Shown piece by piece: positions 8,055 to 15,344 of a stretch of 64,000 nt of DNA (within the stretch, counting starts at the first letter, position 1; each line of letters opens with the position of its first letter). Both the position numbers and the translations under genes were made by a program. Source of the DNA: Bin87 sp965261925 (GTDB taxonomy: Bacteria; Chloroflexota; Dehalococcoidia; Lucifugimonadales; UBA3495); contig OZ253486.1 of assembly GCA_965261925.1 (NCBI GenBank), positions 2,542,001-2,606,000 on the forward strand, in the 5' to 3' direction. A model generated the notes under the pieces. It ran no database searches. It saw nothing but the letters and a program-made list of their open reading frames with translations, and had not been told where the DNA came from.

Positions 8055-8828
8055 ATGGTCAGAACGAACCGAGCCAAGGCCAAGCTATTGGCCGGGGAAA
8101 TCGCGGTGGGAGGCAGCGTGAATTTTTACGCTCCGATCGTGGTTGAAATGTACGGCGTGCTGGGTTTCGATTGGGTCTGGATTGACTGCGAGCACGGGTC
8201 GTCGAACGACTCAGAATCGGAAAACATGATCCGCGCGGCCGAACTGCACGACATCACTCCCGTGGTGAGAGTTCCCAACGCCGAACCCTCCACGCTATTG
8301 CGGTTTTTGGACCGCGGCGCGCAGGGGCTGATCGTTCCGCATGTCGACAACCGGAAGCAAGCCGAGGCCGTGACCAGGGCTACGCACTACCATCCGATGG
8401 GCGACCGGAGCAGCTCCACGGGCGGGCGCACCAACCGGCTCGGCAGCGGGCTGCCGCCGGCGGAATATTACGACGCTGCGAACCGCGAAACCCTGGTGAT
8501 CTGCATGGTTGAGACCCCGGAGGCGGTGGCGAACGTCCGCGACATCGCCAGCGTGGATGGCGTCGATGCCATCCTGGTGGGCAGCAGCGACCTGACGCAA
8601 GCAATGGGTATGCCGCCGCAGGCCGACGTGGATGCGGCCATCGCGCGGGTGATCGAGGGGACGCTGGCAGAGGGCAAGGTCATTGGCGTTGCGGGCGCGG
8701 GCATGACGGTGGACAACGTGGGGCGGTTCCGAGAGTTCGCAGGGCGAGGTGTCCGGCTGATGTCCGTCAATCTCCAGGACTTCGTGCGGCAGAGCGCCGG
8801 GAGGTTTTTGGAGGAGGTGCGGGCGTAA
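8055..8828 (+). CDS. HpcH/HpaI-family aldolase (class II pyruvate aldolase)
   Basis: Metal-dependent aldolase of the HpcH/HpaI family, which cleaves or forms 2-keto-3-deoxy acids from pyruvate and an aldehyde. The 257-aa protein shows the family segments WVWIDCEHG, VRVPNAEPSTLLRFLDRGAQGLIVPHVDN (arginine and start of the metal region), ICMVETPEAVANV (metal-binding Glu) and DAILVGSSDLTQAMG (Asp-containing loop). The ATG has GGAGAG eight bases upstream. The physiological substrate is unknown; its neighbours (rnpB and sbcD-like gene) do not indicate a pathway. Confidence 0.88.
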   Translation: MVRTNRAKAKLLAGEIAVGGSVNFYAPIVVEMYGVLGFDWVWIDCEHGSSNDSESENMIRAAELHDITPVVRVPNAEPSTLLRFLDRGAQGLIVPHVDNRKQAEAVTRATHYHPMGDRSSSTGGRTNRLGSGLPPAEYYDAANRETLVICMVETPEAVANVRDIASVDGVDAILVGSSDLTQAMGMPPQADVDAAIARVIEGTLAEGKVIGVAGAGMTVDNVGRFREFAGRGVRLMSVNLQDFVRQSAGRFLEEVRA

Positions 8829-8948
8829 TCTGGCGCCGTCGACGGTGTTCGGGACCGGTGCGTGGGTCAACGGTGCGTCTCTCACCAGCCGCCCTACCAC
8901 TGCCGACAGAGACGGAAGGACCGCAGTAGCGCACGAACGCGGGCACGA

Positions 8949-10202
8949 ATGAGGATCCTGCATTTCTCCGATCTGCATATCGGTGTGGAGAACTATGGCC
9001 GCACCGATCCCAATACCGGGCTCTCCACGCGGTTGGGAGATTTCCTGGAGGCGCTGGACGAGCTGGTGGAGTATGCGCTGACCGGCGATGTTGATGTGGT
9101 GGTACTCGCCGGGGACGCATACAAGGGGCGCGATCCGACTCAGACCCACCAGCGAGAATTGGCCCGCCGGTTGCTGCGGCTTTCGGACGCCGGCATTGCG
9201 ACTTTTCTGCTGCCAGGCAACCACGACCTGCCCGCCGCGACCGGGCGGGCCCATGCGGTGGAAATATTCTCCACGCTTCAGGTGCCCCACGTGTACGTGG
9301 GAGCGAGCCTGCAAACGTACACGGTGCCGACGCGAGCGGGTCCGCTGCAAATCCTTGCGGTGCCGTGGCCGTCTCGCGGAGCCATGCTGGCTCGAGAGGA
9401 GTCGCGGGGCCTCAGTATCGAAGAGATACGTACGGAGACCGAGCGCAGGATGACGATGGCGATCGCCGGCCGTGCCCGGGGGATCGACCCAAACGAACCG
9501 GCGATCCTGACCGGGCACGTCACGGTGAACGGAGCGACGGTGGGGTCGGAGCGGTCCATGATGCTGGGGAACGACCATGTGCTGAACGCGAGCGCGGTGC
9601 AACGGCCGGAACTGGAATACGTCGCGCTGGGACACATCCACAAGCACCAGGTCCTGCGACCGCCGGGTGGGGACGGGCCGGCGGTCGCGTACTCCGGGAG
9701 TCTGCAACGGGTGGATTTTTCCGAGGAAGCGGACGACAAGGGTTTCTGCGTGGTGGACATCGATCCTCGGGCGCCGCAAGGCCAGAGGTTGACTGATTTC
9801 CGGTTCCAGACCATCGGGGCGAGGCCGTTTGTGACCGTGGACGCTGCGGTGCCGGAGGTGGAGCAAAATCCCGCCGCGTTCGTGACGCGAGCAATCGCGA
9901 GGCACCGGGTTGACGGGGCGATCGTGCGGTTGAGGGTCAAGTTGTCGTCGGAACAGTCGGCGAAGCTTAGGGACGCTGATCTGCGCCCGTCGCTGTCGGC
10001 AGCGCATTATGTAGCCGGCATCTCCCGAGAGGTCGCCGATGCGGAGCGCCGGCGTATCTCGGTGGAACCGACGGATCTCCAGCCCCTGGCTGCGTTGCGG
10101 ATGTACCTGGAGAGCCGCGGGTTCAGCTCCGAAAGGCGGGATCATCTGCTGGAGCGAGCCGAAGAACTGCTGTCGTCGGTGGGAACGGAGCGGGAGCAGT
10201 GA
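8949..10202 (+). CDS. SbcD/Mre11-like metallophosphoesterase DNA exonuclease
   Basis: A 417-aa calcineurin-like phosphoesterase of the SbcD/Mre11 exonuclease family. Motifs in order are FSDLHIG (D-x-H), VVLAGDAYKGRDP, LPGNHDLP (GNHD), TGHVTVNG and LGHIHKHQ. Together these form the two-metal site; a C-terminal capping region follows. In the family it works with an SbcC/Rad50 ATPase on DNA ends. No sbcC is present in this window, and downstream genes are unrelated. The ATG at 8949 is chosen because it directly starts MRILHFSDLH. The stop overlaps the next start by four bases (GTGA). Confidence 0.86.
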   Translation: MRILHFSDLHIGVENYGRTDPNTGLSTRLGDFLEALDELVEYALTGDVDVVVLAGDAYKGRDPTQTHQRELARRLLRLSDAGIATFLLPGNHDLPAATGRAHAVEIFSTLQVPHVYVGASLQTYTVPTRAGPLQILAVPWPSRGAMLAREESRGLSIEEIRTETERRMTMAIAGRARGIDPNEPAILTGHVTVNGATVGSERSMMLGNDHVLNASAVQRPELEYVALGHIHKHQVLRPPGGDGPAVAYSGSLQRVDFSEEADDKGFCVVDIDPRAPQGQRLTDFRFQTIGARPFVTVDAAVPEVEQNPAAFVTRAIARHRVDGAIVRLRVKLSSEQSAKLRDADLRPSLSAAHYVAGISREVADAERRRISVEPTDLQPLAALRMYLESRGFSSERRDHLLERAEELLSSVGTEREQ

Positions 10203-11194
10203 TCCCGCGCGGCGAACATTCCGGTTCCATCGTTGATGTACCCGGCGTTTCGGCGGGGCATTGGACGGACACGGACGCCGCCACCGGATGCACGGTGATC
10301 CTCTGCACGGATGGCGCAGTGGGCGGCGTCGCCGTGCGCGGGGGGTCTCCGGGGACGCGGGAGACCGATCTGCTGGACCCGATACGGCGGGTTGACCGGG
10401 TCCACGGGATTTTGTTGAGCGGGGGAAGCGCGTTCGGCCTGGCTGCGGCCGGAGGGGTGCAGCAGTGGCTGGAAGAGCGCGGGATAGGTTTCGAGACGCC
10501 ACATGGTCACGTTCCCATTGTTCCGGCGGCGATACTGTACGACCTGGGTGTGGGCAGGTCGGACGTGCGTCCCGACGGGGCGGCGGGTTATGCGGCGTGC
10601 GAAGTGGCGGATGCGGACGTGCTGGCGGCAGGTTCGGTGGGAGCCGGAACCGGCGCGACGGTGGCCAAGGCACTTGGGATTGGTGGTGCGATCAAAGGGG
10701 GTATTGGTTCGGCTTGTTGCGTGCTGCCGGACGGTGTCTCCGTGGGCGCGGCAGTTGCGGTCAATGCGTGGGGAGGGATCTACGATCATCGCGACGGGGG
10801 GTTGATCGCGGGTCCCCGGGGCGAAGATGGCGCGATGGCGGATCCGGTAGAGGTTATGTTGACCGGAACGTCCTCGTCCGGGACATCGTTGCTGACGAAC
10901 ACCACCATTGGCGTCGTGGCGACGGACGCAAATTTGGATAAGATGCAGGTCAATTTCGTCGCATCCTCATCCCACGACGGGATGGCGCTGACCATTCGGC
11001 CGTGCCACACGCCCAGCGACGGCGATACGATGTTTTGCGTGGCGACGGGCCGGAACTCCGCGCCCGTGAACTTGATGGCCATCGTTACGGCGGCCACCCA
11101 CGTGACCGCGCTGGCGATTTTGGACGCGATACAGTCTGCGCGGGGTTTGGCGGGGATACCGGCGATATCGGAGATGACGCATGGTCAGGGCTGA
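10199..11194 (+). CDS. P1/DmpA-family aminopeptidase (peptidase family S58)
   Basis: Self-cleaving N-terminal-nucleophile hydrolase related to L-aminopeptidase D-amidase (DmpA) and beta-aminopeptidases. The 331-aa protein begins with a GTG that overlaps the previous stop. Family motifs are ILLSGGSAFGLAAAGGVQ, VGRSDVRPDG, GAGTGATVAK and GGIGSAC. The autocleavage region TNTTIGVVATDANLDK would expose a Thr nucleophile as the beta-chain N-terminus. The length and order are normal. Its substrate is probably a small peptide or amide, but this cannot be specified. Confidence 0.85.
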   Translation: MIPRGEHSGSIVDVPGVSAGHWTDTDAATGCTVILCTDGAVGGVAVRGGSPGTRETDLLDPIRRVDRVHGILLSGGSAFGLAAAGGVQQWLEERGIGFETPHGHVPIVPAAILYDLGVGRSDVRPDGAAGYAACEVADADVLAAGSVGAGTGATVAKALGIGGAIKGGIGSACCVLPDGVSVGAAVAVNAWGGIYDHRDGGLIAGPRGEDGAMADPVEVMLTGTSSSGTSLLTNTTIGVVATDANLDKMQVNFVASSSHDGMALTIRPCHTPSDGDTMFCVATGRNSAPVNLMAIVTAATHVTALAILDAIQSARGLAGIPAISEMTHGQG

Positions 11195-12065
11195 CGAAGT
11201 TACAATCGGTTTCGTGGGAGCAGGTGTTTTGGGCAGCGGGTTGGCGTTGGCGTTGAGCGCGGCCGGTTGGCGGATCGGGGCAATCGCGAGCCGGACGACC
11301 GCGAGCGCCGAGCGCGCGGCCAGCCTCATCGACGGATGCGCGGCGCCGGCGACAGCGCAGCAGGTGGCCGACGCCTGCGACCTGGTGTTCATCACCACAC
11401 CGGATGCGGCGATAGCTGAGGTGGCGGGAACGGTCAACTGGAGACCGGGCCAAGGTGTGGCGCATTGCTGTGGCGCGGCGTCGACTGAATTGCTGGGCCC
11501 GGCGTCGGACGCTGGTGCGGATGTCGGTGCGATGCACCCCTTTCAGACATTCGCGGCCATCGGCGGACCGGGGCAGGCGGCCGAACGACTGCGGGGAGTG
11601 ACCTTTGCGATATCGGCAACCGGCTGGCTAGCGGAGTTTCTGCCGAACCTGGCGCAGTCGCTGGGCGGGCGAGGCATCGAAATCCCCGACGAGATGCGCC
11701 CGCTCTACCACGCCAGCGCGGTACTGAGCTGCGGGTACCTGGCAACGCTGCTGGACGCCGCGGTGGGATTGTGGACGAGCATGGGGTTCACCGAGGAGGA
11801 CGGGGTCAGGGCTGCGGCGCCGTTGGCGCGCGCTACGATTGAGGCCATCGAGCGGCAGGGGCCGATCAATGCGGTTACGGGGCCGGTGGTGCGTGGCGAT
11901 GCCGACACGGTGGCAGCGCATCTCGATCTGCTGGCGCGGCACGCGGCTCATCTGCTGCCCCTGTATCGCCAGTTGACGGAATCGTCGTTGCATCTCGCTC
12001 GGGCCAAGGGAGTTGAGGAAGCACAGTTGGAGCAAATGAGGCGGACAATCGGCGGGTCTGGCTGA
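11181..12065 (+). CDS. DUF2520 Rossmann-fold dehydrogenase (candidate ketopantoate reductase)
   Basis: A 294-aa NAD(P)-binding protein with GFVGAGVLGSGLALAL near the N-terminus and a helical C-terminal DUF2520 domain (SCGYLATLLDAAVGLW, INAVTGPVVRGDADTV). The fold is that of 6-phosphogluconate-dehydrogenase-like and ketopantoate-reductase-like enzymes. It overlaps the upstream peptidase gene by 14 bases and ends 15 bases before panB. The pairing with panB, and the absence of a classic panE here, suggest that it may reduce ketopantoate. That is an inference from position and fold, not a proven activity. Confidence 0.8.
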   Translation: MVRADEVTIGFVGAGVLGSGLALALSAAGWRIGAIASRTTASAERAASLIDGCAAPATAQQVADACDLVFITTPDAAIAEVAGTVNWRPGQGVAHCCGAASTELLGPASDAGADVGAMHPFQTFAAIGGPGQAAERLRGVTFAISATGWLAEFLPNLAQSLGGRGIEIPDEMRPLYHASAVLSCGYLATLLDAAVGLWTSMGFTEEDGVRAAAPLARATIEAIERQGPINAVTGPVVRGDADTVAAHLDLLARHAAHLLPLYRQLTESSLHLARAKGVEEAQLEQMRRTIGGSG

Positions 12066-12080
12066 TAAAATCGCGGCACG

Positions 12081-12920
12081 ATGGCGATTACGATTCGAAA
12101 ATTGGCCGAGATGAAGCGGGACGGGGAGAAGATCCCGATGGTCACCGCTTACGACTACACGGCGGCGCGCATCGCCGATGCCGCCGGCATACCGATCATT
12201 CTGGTTGGCGACAGCCTGGGGATGGTGGTGCTCGGATACGATTCCACGGTGCCGGTGACCATGGACGATATGGTGCGGCACGGGCGCATGGTGAGTCGCG
12301 GGTCGTCGGAAGCGTTGGTGGTCGTAGACCTGCCATTCATGTCGTACCAGGTTGATGCCGCAGAAGCGCTTCGGAACGCCGGCAGACTGATGCAGGAGGG
12401 CGGGGCCCATACCGTGAAGATGGAAGGGGGCGTGTCGATTGCAGGCACGGTGCGACGCATGGTTGACGCCGGCGTGCCGGTGATGGGTCACATCGGGCTG
12501 ACGCCGCAATCGGTGAACGCGTTGGGCGGATACCGGGTGCAGGGACGCACCAAAGCAGCGGCGCGTCGGGTGTTGGACGACGCCTTGGCGCTGCAGGAGG
12601 CGGGGGCGTACTCGGTGGTGCTGGAGTGTGTTCCGGCGCCTTTGGCCAAGGTGATAACCGAACGGCTGACGATCCCCACTATCGGTATCGGGGCCGGGCC
12701 CGACTGTGACGGGCAAGTCCAGGTATTTCACGACATGCTGGGCCTGTTCCCTGACTTCGTACCCAAGCACGCGCGGAAGTATGCCGAGTTGGGTTCCGAC
12801 ATGACCCGAGCTTTCGAGTGGTACGCCGAGGACGTGAGGAACGGCGCGTTTCCCTCGGAGGCCGAGAGTTTTACGATGAATGAACGGCTGCTGGTGGAGT
12901 TGTTGGGTGAAGAGAGTTGA
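12081..12920 (+). CDS. panB: 3-methyl-2-oxobutanoate hydroxymethyltransferase (ketopantoate hydroxymethyltransferase)
   Basis: First committed enzyme of pantothenate/CoA synthesis. It transfers a hydroxymethyl group from 5,10-methylene-tetrahydrofolate to alpha-ketoisovalerate. The 279-aa length is normal. Motifs are MVTAYDYTAARIADAAG, ILVGDSLGMVVLGYDST (metal-binding Asp), VVDLPFMSYQ, MQEGGAHTVKMEGG (Lys/Glu active-site strand), HIGLTPQSVNALGGYRVQG, and VLECVPAPLAKVITERL followed by TIGIGAGPDCDGQVQVFHDMLG. It ends in a TTGA overlap with the next gene. Confidence 0.95.
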   Translation: MAITIRKLAEMKRDGEKIPMVTAYDYTAARIADAAGIPIILVGDSLGMVVLGYDSTVPVTMDDMVRHGRMVSRGSSEALVVVDLPFMSYQVDAAEALRNAGRLMQEGGAHTVKMEGGVSIAGTVRRMVDAGVPVMGHIGLTPQSVNALGGYRVQGRTKAAARRVLDDALALQEAGAYSVVLECVPAPLAKVITERLTIPTIGIGAGPDCDGQVQVFHDMLGLFPDFVPKHARKYAELGSDMTRAFEWYAEDVRNGAFPSEAESFTMNERLLVELLGEES

Positions 12921-13390
12921 GTTCTTCACCGGGGCGGGAACGCGATGGCAGGGTCAGCGCGTTCGATGTACTGATCCACCGGAACGGACAGTTTCTGGCC
13001 GCCTTCTATGTTATTTGGTCAGCGCTGACGGCCATTCTGGCGTATTCGCGAGTAGCGGCGGCGGAAAATCCACCGTTGGCGTGGACTGAAATTGCTATAA
13101 TCGTTATCGCGTCCGCGGCGGTTACCGCTGCCGTTGCGATTCCCTTGGCTTTCGGATTGACGGAGGGGGTACCCATGGTTTTGGCCAAATTGTTGACTGA
13201 CCGATACCGACAGGAAGGTCGGGTGGAAGGTAGGGAAGAGGGTCGGGAGGAAGGTCGTGAAGAGGGTCGGGAGGAAGGGCGTGTGCAGAGCGACAGGCTC
13301 TGGGACGAGTGGAACGAACGCCGCTTGGCAGCGGAACGCGAGGGCCGGCCGTTCACCGAGCCTACTCCTTCTCAAAACGGGACACATTAG
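12917..13390 (+). CDS. Small two-helix membrane protein with Glu-Gly-Arg repeat tail
   Basis: A 157-aa protein starting with TTG that overlaps the panB stop (TTGA). Two hydrophobic helices (about residues 26-46 and 58-80) are followed by MVLAKLLTDRYRQ, an (E-G-R-E/V) repeat tract from 12-base tandem DNA units, and an amphipathic end (LWDEWNERRLAAEREGRPF). From residue 87 onward the sequence also forms the start of a tandem array downstream. An internal ATG at 13175 has its own strong ribosome site (GGAGGGGG), so a 71-aa short form could be made as well. I do not recognise a function. Confidence 0.6.
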   Translation: MSSSPGRERDGRVSAFDVLIHRNGQFLAAFYVIWSALTAILAYSRVAAAENPPLAWTEIAIIVIASAAVTAAVAIPLAFGLTEGVPMVLAKLLTDRYRQEGRVEGREEGREEGREEGREEGRVQSDRLWDEWNERRLAAEREGRPFTEPTPSQNGTH

Positions 13391-13538
13391 GTTCGAAACG
13401 GAACACTTGAGGGAACCCTCTGTTGACCAAAGACATGCTTCGCTGCACACCGGCGTCGGCCGGAGCTTTCGGCTGAAATTGCCTCTTGACGGCGCAGCCG
13501 GGGATCGAACCGCTGTACAATTCGCGGAGGGGGTACCC

Positions 13539-13706
13539 ATGGTTTTGGCCAAATTGTTGACTGATCGATACCGACAGGAAGGTCGGGAGGAAGGGCGTGT
13601 GCAGAGCAACAGGCTCTGGGAGGAGTGGAACGAACGCCGTGTGGCAGCGGAACGCGAGGGCCGGCCGTTCACCGAGCCTACGCCTTCTCAAAACGGGACA
13701 CATTAG
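13539..13706 (+). CDS. Small EGRE-repeat protein, array unit 2
   Basis: A 55-aa frame beginning with ATG at 13539 behind GGAGGGGGTACCC, a near-ideal ribosome site. It repeats the C-terminal part of the protein encoded at 12917-13390: MVLAKLLTDRYRQ, a short EGREEGR tract and a charged helix ending PSQNGTH. The membrane helices are absent. Either it is a real small protein or a remnant of partial gene duplication. The conserved ribosome site and intact frame favour translation, but composition alone cannot prove it. Confidence 0.45.
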   Translation: MVLAKLLTDRYRQEGREEGRVQSNRLWEEWNERRVAAEREGRPFTEPTPSQNGTH

Positions 13707-13854
13707 GCTCGAAACGGAACACTTGAGGAAACCCTCTGATGACCAAAGACATGCTTCGCTGCACACCGGCATCGGCCGGAGCCTTCGGCTGAAATTGCCT
13801 CTTGACGGCGCAGCCGGGGATCGAACCGCTGTACAATTCGCGGAGAGGGTACCC

Positions 13855-14058
13855 ATGGTTTTGGCCAAATTGTTGACTGACCGATACCGACAAGAAGGTA
13901 GGGAGGAGGGTCGGGAGGAAGGTAGGGAAGAGGGTCGGGAGGAAGGGCGCGTGCAGAGCGACAGGCTCTGGGACGAGTGGAACGAACGCCGCCTGGCAGC
14001 GGAACGCGAGGGCCGGCCGTTCACCGAGCCTACGCCTTCTCAAAACGGAACGCATTAG
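13855..14058 (+). CDS. Small EGRE-repeat protein, array unit 3
   Basis: A 67-aa frame with ATG at 13855 preceded by GGAGAGGGTACCC. It is the same as the frame in unit 2 except for a longer Glu-Gly-Arg tract (four more 12-base sub-repeats). It ends with the shared PSQNGTH tail. It has no membrane helix and no recognised domain. As with unit 2, expression is plausible but unproven. Confidence 0.45.
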   Translation: MVLAKLLTDRYRQEGREEGREEGREEGREEGRVQSDRLWDEWNERRLAAEREGRPFTEPTPSQNGTH

Positions 14059-14170
14059 GCTCGAAACGGAACACTTGAGGCAACCCTCTTTTGACCAAAG
14101 ACATGCTTCGCTGCACACCGGCGCCGGCCGGAGCTTTCGGCTGAACTTGCCTCTTGACGGCGCAGCCGGG

Positions 14171-14390
14171 GCTGGGACATTCGATTGTTGTGGTACGGAT
14201 CGAGGCGACTCGGGAGTCACTGAGCGATGCAAGCACTTTCGGCAACAACCTGCACTATGGCAACGAGATTGCCACGCTTCGCTCGCAGTCACTGAGCGAT
14301 GCAAGCACTTTCGGCAACAACCTTCACTACGGCAACGAGATTGCCACGCTTCGCTCGCAATGACATTCAGGATAATCGAACGGCCCTAGC
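14171..14390 (+). mobile_element. Dispersed MITE-like element, copies 4 and 5 (internally duplicated)
   Basis: The element has terminal inverted repeats GCTGGGACATTCGATT (14171-14186) and AATCGAACGGCCCTAGC (14374-14390). Its middle part, about 70 bases including the core, is duplicated in tandem (cores at 14260 and 14332-14365). It splits the third unit of the EGRE array. The flanks agccggg and agcccggg look like a slightly altered target duplication. This copy gives good evidence that the family inserts as a unit. Confidence 0.75.
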
Positions 14391-14445
14391 AGCCCGGGAT
14401 CGAACCGCTGCACAATCGAACCGTTGCACAAAGGAATTGACCCAA

Positions 14446-15297
14446 ATGCCCAAACTTGAAGGAAAAACCGCCATTGTAACCGGAGCCAGCCGAGGGATTG
14501 GCGCGGAGATCAGCCGGCTGTTCGCGGCTGAAGGGGCGCGAGTAATCTGCGCCGCGCGCACGGTCAACGAGGGCGACCATCCGTTGGAAGGCTCGCTCTC
14601 CAAGACGATCGCGGACATCCAAGAAGCCGGCGGCGAAGCCACACCGGTGGCGGTGAACATTTCGCTTCCCGAGGACTGCGAGCGCCTGGTCGAGGAGACC
14701 CGCAGCATCTACGGGCCCGTGGACGTGCTGGTGAACAATGCCGCGCTGACGTACTACCTGCCCATTAAGGATTTCCCCATCAACCGATGGATGCGGTCGT
14801 GGGCGGTCAACTTCCATGCGCCGTTCATTCTCAGCCAGTTAGTACTGGGGGACATGATCGAGCGCGGTTCGGGAAGCATAGTCAACATCTCCTCCGGTTC
14901 GGCGGTGGGTCCGGGACGGGGGCCGTACACCACGCCGCCGAACAACGGCACTTGCTACGGGGCCGAAAAAGCGGCCCTGGAGCGTTTCTCGCAGGGGTTG
15001 GCCCAGGAAGTGTACGAGTATGGGATTTCGGTTTCGGCGGTTGCGCCGTCGCTGGTGGTGCCGACGCCGGGAACCGTGTTCCACAATCTGGTTGAAGGGA
15101 TGGACGACCCTCGGGGCGAACCGCCGGAACTGCTGGCCCAGGCCACGTTGTTGTTGGCCTCCGAGCCGGCGGACAAGGTCACCGGACGGGTTTGCTACAG
15201 CCAGCAGATACTGCTGGAATTTGGTTGGATTGACGAAGGCCGCGGGTGGGGTGTCGATGATACGCGTGGGCCGGGCAGCGGTTACAGCCAAATGTAA
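14446..15297 (+). CDS. Short-chain dehydrogenase/reductase
   Basis: A 283-aa NAD(P)-dependent SDR oxidoreductase. The cofactor motif TGASRGIGAEISRLF is at about residues 12-26, then NNAALTY. The catalytic serine region is IVNISSGSAVG, and the Tyr-x3-Lys pair is read as CYGAEKAALERF. The ATG at 14446 has AAGGA eleven bases upstream. Earlier in-frame ATGs lie in the dispersed element and are rejected. The next gene is an acyl-CoA dehydrogenase on the same strand, so a role in acyl-CoA or hydroxyacyl metabolism is possible, but the substrate is unknown. Confidence 0.85.
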   Translation: MPKLEGKTAIVTGASRGIGAEISRLFAAEGARVICAARTVNEGDHPLEGSLSKTIADIQEAGGEATPVAVNISLPEDCERLVEETRSIYGPVDVLVNNAALTYYLPIKDFPINRWMRSWAVNFHAPFILSQLVLGDMIERGSGSIVNISSGSAVGPGRGPYTTPPNNGTCYGAEKAALERFSQGLAQEVYEYGISVSAVAPSLVVPTPGTVFHNLVEGMDDPRGEPPELLAQATLLLASEPADKVTGRVCYSQQILLEFGWIDEGRGWGVDDTRGPGSGYSQM

Positions 15298-15344
15298 TCT
15301 TTGGCGTGATAAGATGGCCCAAACGCCGGCATAGGAGTACCGCG

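Larger units (their letters stand above)
13161..14170 (+). repeat. Tandem array of about 320-364 bp units carrying a small reading frame
   Basis: Three direct repeats start at 13161, 13525 and 13841 with CGGAG(G/A)GGGTACCCATGG. Each holds a ribosome site, the frame MVLAKLLTDRYRQ...PSQNGTH, and a shared non-coding tail. Unit length differs mainly because the 12-base Glu-Gly-Arg-Glu sub-repeat varies in number (most in unit 1, fewest in unit 2). The third unit is interrupted at 14170/14171 by a dispersed element. The last recognisable unit sequence (gatcgaaccgctgcacaa) resumes near 14397. Confidence 0.85.

Noticed and set aside
8295..10673. A very long minus-strand open frame of about 790 codons
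   Set aside because: It runs antisense to the aldolase, sbcD-like and peptidase genes. Its translation is rich in R, P and H with no domain, the usual shadow of GC-rich coding DNA.
13200..14060. The EGRE repeats as a CRISPR array
   Set aside because: The repeats are 12-bp coding units in frame without unique spacers, and no cas genes are present.
14391..14425. A tRNA T-arm-like sequence (reverse strand: gcggttcgatcccgggctgc) and its counterparts in each EGRE array unit
   Set aside because: No matching D-arm, anticodon arm or acceptor stem can be folded from the flanks, so it is only T-arm resemblance.
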